Assembly: GCF_002262885.1 (NCBI RefSeq)
Contig: NZ_NKYF01000024.1
Span: 1-64,000 of the forward strand
Reading direction: 5' to 3'
DNA: 64,000 nt
Source: Pseudonocardia sp. MH-G8
GTDB taxonomy: Bacteria > Actinomycetota > Actinomycetes > Mycobacteriales > Pseudonocardiaceae
Shown: positions 60,694 through 64,000 of the stretch, in pieces
How positions within the stretch are numbered: position 1 is the stretch's first letter
How the letters are laid out: every line of letters begins with the position of its first letter
Notes under the pieces: model-generated
Seen by the model: the letters and a program-made list of their open reading frames with translations, nothing else
Told to the model about the DNA's origin: nothing
Databases searched by the model: none
Translations under genes and position numbers: made by a program

Positions 60694-61961
60694 GACGACA
60701 GGACCCGGTCCGCCTCGTCGGCGAAGTCCGCGGCGGCCCGCGCCGGGTCGGACTCCCCGAAGCCGACCTCCTCGTTCACCCGCTGGAACGTCGTCTTCAG
60801 CTCGCCGTAGCCCTGCGGCCAGGCCGCCGGCGGCGGGCCGACCTGCCCGCTGATCGACTCCACGAACGCGACGGCCTTGCCGGCGGCGGAGCTCGGGTCG
60901 GCCGCCAGCCGCTCGCGCGCGCGGGCCGACGGCGGGATCCCCAGCGTGACGCCGATGGCGTCGATCGCCCGGTCGTCGTTGACGAGGAAGTCGATCACCT
61001 GGGCCGCCCGCTCGGCGTCGCCGGTCTCGGACGAGACGCACCAGAAGTCGAGCGCCTTGGTGTACTGCCCGGCGAGCGATCCGTCGGGCCCGGCCGGGAT
61101 CGCGACGACCTCGAGCGTGTCCTGCACCAGCGGCTGGAAGAAGGTGGCCTGCTGCACCCAGCCGAACTGGATCGGCGAGCGCCCCGCCACCAGGGTCGAG
61201 GTCTCGAAGGTCCGGGACTCGGCGGTGATGTCGGCGGGCGGCGCCACGCCGTCGCGGCGCAGCTCGTCCCAGAAGGTGAACCACTCCTCGAGCACGTCGC
61301 GCCCCACGGCCGGCGCGCCGTCCGCGGTGAAGGTGTCGGTGCCGTGCTGGCGCGCGAAGACGTCGAAGATCTCCAGGTTGCCGCCGGGGTCGGAGGTCCC
61401 GAAGCGCCCGTCACCCGCGGCCGCGGCGAAGGAGCGCGCGAACTGCGCGAACTGCTCCCACGTCGTGCCCGGCTGCGGGACGGCGAGGCCGAGCGCCTCG
61501 ACCTGCGTCCGGTTGACGAACGTGGCCTGCGTGATCGTGCTCTGCCCGATCCCGTAGACGCTGCCGTCGATCGTGCCGCTGTCGGCCACGGTGGGGTCGA
61601 GGTCCCCGGTCCGGATACCGGCGTCGCCCAGGTCGAGCAGCGCGCCGCGCTTCGCGTACTCGCTGAAGTAGCTCATGGACATCCGGAAGACGTCGGGCGC
61701 CTGCGCGCCCGCGGCCTGGGTGGCCAGCTTGTCCCAGTAGTCCGCGAAGGCCGCTTTCTCCGCGGCGAGCTGCGCGTCCGGGTGGTCACCGGAGAAGGCG
61801 GCGAGCGCCTTGTCCAGCGCCTCGTGCACCGGCGCTCCGCCGTACCAGGCGACCCGCAGGCCCGAGCCCGATCCACCGCCGCACCCGCTGACGGCGGTGG
61901 CGGCGAGCAGGGCGGCGCCCAGCCCGAGGAACCCCCGCCGGTCCATCACGTGTCGAGTCAT
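60690..61961 (-). CDS. Sugar ABC transporter substrate-binding lipoprotein
   Basis: A 423-residue extracellular solute-binding protein family 1 member. The twin-arginine and lipobox signal reads DRRGFLGLGAALLAATAVSG followed by Cys27. Then come LRVAWYGGAPVHEALDKALA, AQAPDVFRMSMSYFSEYAKR and a C-terminal VNEEVGFGESDPARAAAD. It would bind a sulfated or desulfated saccharide, given the neighbouring sulfatase. The ATG overlaps the sulfatase stop (TGATG). Confidence 0.92.
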   Translation of the reverse strand: MTRHVMDRRGFLGLGAALLAATAVSGCGGGSGSGLRVAWYGGAPVHEALDKALAAFSGDHPDAQLAAEKAAFADYWDKLATQAAGAQAPDVFRMSMSYFSEYAKRGALLDLGDAGIRTGDLDPTVADSGTIDGSVYGIGQSTITQATFVNRTQVEALGLAVPQPGTTWEQFAQFARSFAAAAGDGRFGTSDPGGNLEIFDVFARQHGTDTFTADGAPAVGRDVLEEWFTFWDELRRDGVAPPADITAESRTFETSTLVAGRSPIQFGWVQQATFFQPLVQDTLEVVAIPAGPDGSLAGQYTKALDFWCVSSETGDAERAAQVIDFLVNDDRAIDAIGVTLGIPPSARARERLAADPSSAAGKAVAFVESISGQVGPPPAAWPQGYGELKTTFQRVNEEVGFGESDPARAAADFADEADRVLSS

Positions 61962-63493
61962 CAGAGATCCCTGCTTCCCGTCGTCGTCGAGGGGCGAGTC
62001 GTCGAGGAGCGGGCCTGCTCGGCCCAACGCCAGTTGTGGGGGACGGTCTTCGCCCGGTACGCCCCGGTGGGCAGGTCGTCGGCGACCCGCACCATCCAGC
62101 GCGCGAGCCGCACGAGCAGCGCGTCGCGGACCTGCGCCCACTCCGCGTCGTCGAAGTGGTCGTCCAGCTCGGCCGGGTCGGCGTCGAGGTCGTAGAGCTC
62201 GCCGTTGCCCTCGCCGTCCATCAGCAGCTTGTGCCGCCCCAGGCGCACCATCCGCTGGCCGCCGCTCTGCGTCACCGAGTTCAGCTCGTCGAACGTCGCG
62301 CCCTCGTAGGGGAAGTGCAGCGGCGGGCGCTCGTCGACCCCGTAGGGGACGCCGCCGTATCCGAGCTCGGCGTAGACGCTGTCGAACTCCTCGGCCGGCG
62401 GATCCTCCCCCGCGAGCAGCGGCGCCAGGCTGCGTCCCTGCACTCCCTCGGGCACCGGCGCGCCGGCCAGCGCGCACAGCGTCGGCAGCACGTCGACCAT
62501 GGACACCAGCTCCGACCGCCGCTGCGCCGCGATGCCGGGACCGGTGAACTGCAACGGGATCCGCAGCAGGCACTCCGGCATGCCGGCGCCCTTGCGCTGC
62601 AGCCCGTACTCACCGACGTAGTCGCCGTGGTCGGCGAGGAACACGATCACCGTGTTGTCCGCCCGCGGGCCGAGGTGCGCCACGAGCCGGCGGATCTGGT
62701 CGTCCAGCAGCCGGAGCATGCCCAGGTAGTTGGCGCGGTAGCGGCGCCACGCGTCGTCGTAGCCCGGTCGCTTCTCCTCGATCAGGGCGCGCAGCCACCG
62801 GTACTTCTCGGACCTGCCCGCGATCGCCTCGGGGCCGGCGATCCGCTCGGGGACCTCGCCCTCGGCGAACAGCCCGAAGTAGGGCTCCGGGACCTGGTAG
62901 GGGTTGTGCGGCTCGGGGAACGAGGCCCACAGGAACATCGGCCGCTCGAGGTCGGCCTCGTCCATCGCCTCGATCGCCCCCGACGCGATGCGGTGGGGCA
63001 GCTGGCACTCGAGCGGGAACGGCGTCGGCTCGGGGTGCACACCGTGGTCGAGCCCGTGCAGCCACACGTCGAACGCCGCCTCCTCCTCGCTGCGGCCGTC
63101 CGCCGGACCGTTGGTGTGCATGAAGGGGCCGCGGAAGGAGTCGAAGTCGTCCGGGCCGCGGTGCATGTGCGGCTTGCCGACGAAGTGCGTGCTGTAGCCG
63201 GCCTTGCGGACGACGTCGAGCATGTCCTCGGCGAAGGTGGCCGCGCCGGGCGTGCTGTTCTGCCGCACCCGGTGGGCCGTCGGGAAGCGCCCGGTCAGCA
63301 GGCTCGTGCGGGCCGGGACGCAGGCCGGGTAGCTGGTGTAGGCGCCGGAGAACGCTGTGCCCCGCGCGGCCAGCGAGTCGACGAACGGCATGGTGTCCAG
63401 GCCGAAGCCACCGGCCGCGGTGAAGTCGGCGCGCTGCTGGTCGGTCATGATCAGCAGGATGTTCGGCGCCGGGGAGCGCTCCGGGACTGACAA
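61961..63493 (-). CDS. Type I sulfatase
   Basis: A 510-residue sulfatase. The metal site begins NILLIMTDQQRADF (Asp18), and the modified-cysteine motif C-x-P-x-R is CVPAR at 58-62 followed by TSLLTGR, so a formylglycine-generating enzyme is needed. KPHMHRGPDDFDSFRG and the FLADHGDYVGEYGLQRKG metal ligands follow. There is no signal peptide, so it acts in the cytosol on an imported sulfate ester. The only possible start after the upstream stop is TTG (63493), with a GCGGAG site. First gene of the operon. Confidence 0.9.
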   Translation of the reverse strand: MSVPERSPAPNILLIMTDQQRADFTAAGGFGLDTMPFVDSLAARGTAFSGAYTSYPACVPARTSLLTGRFPTAHRVRQNSTPGAATFAEDMLDVVRKAGYSTHFVGKPHMHRGPDDFDSFRGPFMHTNGPADGRSEEEAAFDVWLHGLDHGVHPEPTPFPLECQLPHRIASGAIEAMDEADLERPMFLWASFPEPHNPYQVPEPYFGLFAEGEVPERIAGPEAIAGRSEKYRWLRALIEEKRPGYDDAWRRYRANYLGMLRLLDDQIRRLVAHLGPRADNTVIVFLADHGDYVGEYGLQRKGAGMPECLLRIPLQFTGPGIAAQRRSELVSMVDVLPTLCALAGAPVPEGVQGRSLAPLLAGEDPPAEEFDSVYAELGYGGVPYGVDERPPLHFPYEGATFDELNSVTQSGGQRMVRLGRHKLLMDGEGNGELYDLDADPAELDDHFDDAEWAQVRDALLVRLARWMVRVADDLPTGAYRAKTVPHNWRWAEQARSSTTRPSTTTGSRDL

Positions 63494-63566
63494 CGTCGTC
63501 TCCGCATCGGTGGGATCAAGGCGACAGCCGGTCGGGCCGTCGTGTCTGGCGGATTTCTAGCAGCGA

Positions 63567-63582
63567 TTTACAGCGCTGTAAA
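63567..63582. promoter_or_regulatory. LacI-type operator before the sulfatase operon
   Basis: TTTACAGCGCTGTAAA is a perfect 16-bp palindrome with the central CG that LacI-family proteins require. It is 74 bp upstream of the sulfatase start in an otherwise GC-rich leader. The LacI gene at the end of the same operon is the natural binder. Confidence 0.8.
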
Positions 63583-63612
63583 GTCATGCCGAAGAGCCCT
63601 CCCCCATGAACC

Positions 63613-63747
63613 CGCGAGTCGCGCCACCAGACACGCGAGTCGCGCCACCAACACCGCGAGTCGCGCCACCAGACACACAAGTCGCGCCACCAACACCGCG
63701 AGTCGCGCCACCAGGTGCACGAGTCGCGCCACCAATCCCGCGAGTCG
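63613..63747. repeat. 21-bp tandem repeat, six full copies and a partial seventh
   Basis: Each unit starts CGCGAGTCGCGCCACCA (or CACAAG/CACGAG variants) and ends with a four-base variable tail such as GACA, ACAC, GGTG or ATCC. The units start at 63613, 63634, 63655, 63676, 63697 and 63718. Because 21 is divisible by three, it stays open in several frames and simulates small ORFs with heptapeptide repeats on both strands. I see no ribosome site and regard it as non-coding. Confidence 0.85.
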
Positions 63748-63784
63748 GGTCCCGGGTGCGCGCGAGGCGGCCCGACCGGGGGCA

Positions 63785-63928
63785 GTGATCGTGGTGAGCC
63801 GCACCTCAGGGCTCCGGGGTGCACTCTGCCGTGCTGATCGGACGGATCACCGGGCGGTGATCGTCGTCAGAAGTACGTGAGTGCTCCGGGGCCGCTGGGG
63901 TGTACTTCTCGGACGGATCACCGGGGGC
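63785..63928. repeat. 72-bp imperfect direct repeat, two copies
   Basis: Copies 63785-63856 and 63857-63928 both begin GTGATCGT(G/C)GT and end CGGACGGATCACCGGG, with GGGCTCCGGGG or GTGCTCCGGGG in the middle. The interior has diverged. Coding is not evident. With the 21-bp array and the palindrome after it, this accounts for all of 63590-63940. I see no gene between 63494 and the window end. Confidence 0.65.
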
Positions 63929-63940
63929 CGCGGCCCCCGG
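63921..63940. terminator. Perfect 20-bp GC palindrome at the right edge
   Basis: CCGGGGGCCGCGGCCCCCGG is fully self-complementary. It could end transcription from a gene beyond the window's right edge or be another piece of the repeat region. The loop would have to be opened from the centre, so the stem is about 8 bp in practice. Confidence 0.4.
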
Positions 63941-64000
63941 TCTGACGCGGACGGGCCCGGCCGCCCGCTGACCGGGCAGTTCGATCTACGGCTGGAGCGC

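Noticed and set aside
63613-63747. CRISPR array
   Set aside because: Units are 21 bp with only four variable bases, so there are no spacers of the usual length, and no cas gene is present.
63606-63788. 60-residue ORF of heptapeptide repeats, and similar ORFs on the opposite strand
   Set aside because: It is produced by a 21-bp tandem repeat that stays open in several frames at once. There is no ribosome site and no codon preference for one frame.

Overview
The window is very GC-rich DNA from an actinobacterium, most probably a member of the Pseudonocardiaceae such as Pseudonocardia. This is an inference from gene content, with no marker gene present. Supporting signs are a 13E12/DUF222 HNH gene behind a mycobacterial-type SOS box, a DtxR/IdeR-type iron box, a deazaflavin (F420)-type nitroreductase, many GTG starts, GTGA/ATGA stop-start overlaps, and several genes whose promoter lies so close to the start that the transcript looks leaderless. 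No rRNA, tRNA or CRISPR array was seen.

Layout. 0-0.7 kb: remnants of an IS30-type and an IS3-type transposase abutting a FolC-like Mur ligase. 2.1-5.5 kb: a chromate-resistance operon (split chrB, then chrA) next to frameshifted MFS and cation-diffusion-facilitator genes. 6.1-7.6 kb: an excisionase-like gene and a tyrosine integrase, the only remains of an integrated element. 8-19 kb: housekeeping and stress genes (epimerase, WYL regulator with a VOC protein, aldo/keto reductase, DDN-like protein, GlsB-like protein, SNF2 helicase, cysteine-hydrolase-like protein, peroxiredoxin, XRE regulator). 19-26 kb: an amine or amino-acid catabolic operon (amidohydrolase, MHS transporter, class III aminotransferase, methylmalonate-semialdehyde dehydrogenase) divergent from its MocR-type regulator. 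26-29 kb: a Baeyer-Villiger monooxygenase divergent from an esterase, which could cleave a ketone in two steps.

30.7-44.7 kb is the most interesting part: a multi-operon carbohydrate system. It has a ribose-type ABC importer, two zinc alcohol dehydrogenases, an SDR, an FGGY kinase, a phosphotriesterase-like lactonase, a KDPG-type aldolase, a cupin sugar-phosphate isomerase, an AroE-like protein, a 2-hydroxyacid dehydrogenase, and RpiR and GntR regulators. Two near-identical palindromes, one before the importer and one before adh-gntR, suggest that the GntR protein ties the parts into one regulon. The combination does not match a pathway I can name.

45.5-48.4 kb: a decayed, repeat-rich stretch with a 593-bp imperfect palindrome whose centre recurs at 29.1 kb, an 8-bp tandem repeat, and the SOS-box-controlled DUF222 gene. 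48.4-53.4 kb: an aztABCD zinc-uptake system with two AztD-type metallochaperones. 53.4-57.7 kb: a lactonase, a secreted TAP-type peptidase, an enoyl-CoA hydratase and a polysaccharide deacetylase. 57.7-63.6 kb: a sulfatase, sugar ABC importer and LacI operon behind a perfect LacI-type operator. The right edge carries 21-bp and 72-bp tandem repeats and no clear gene.
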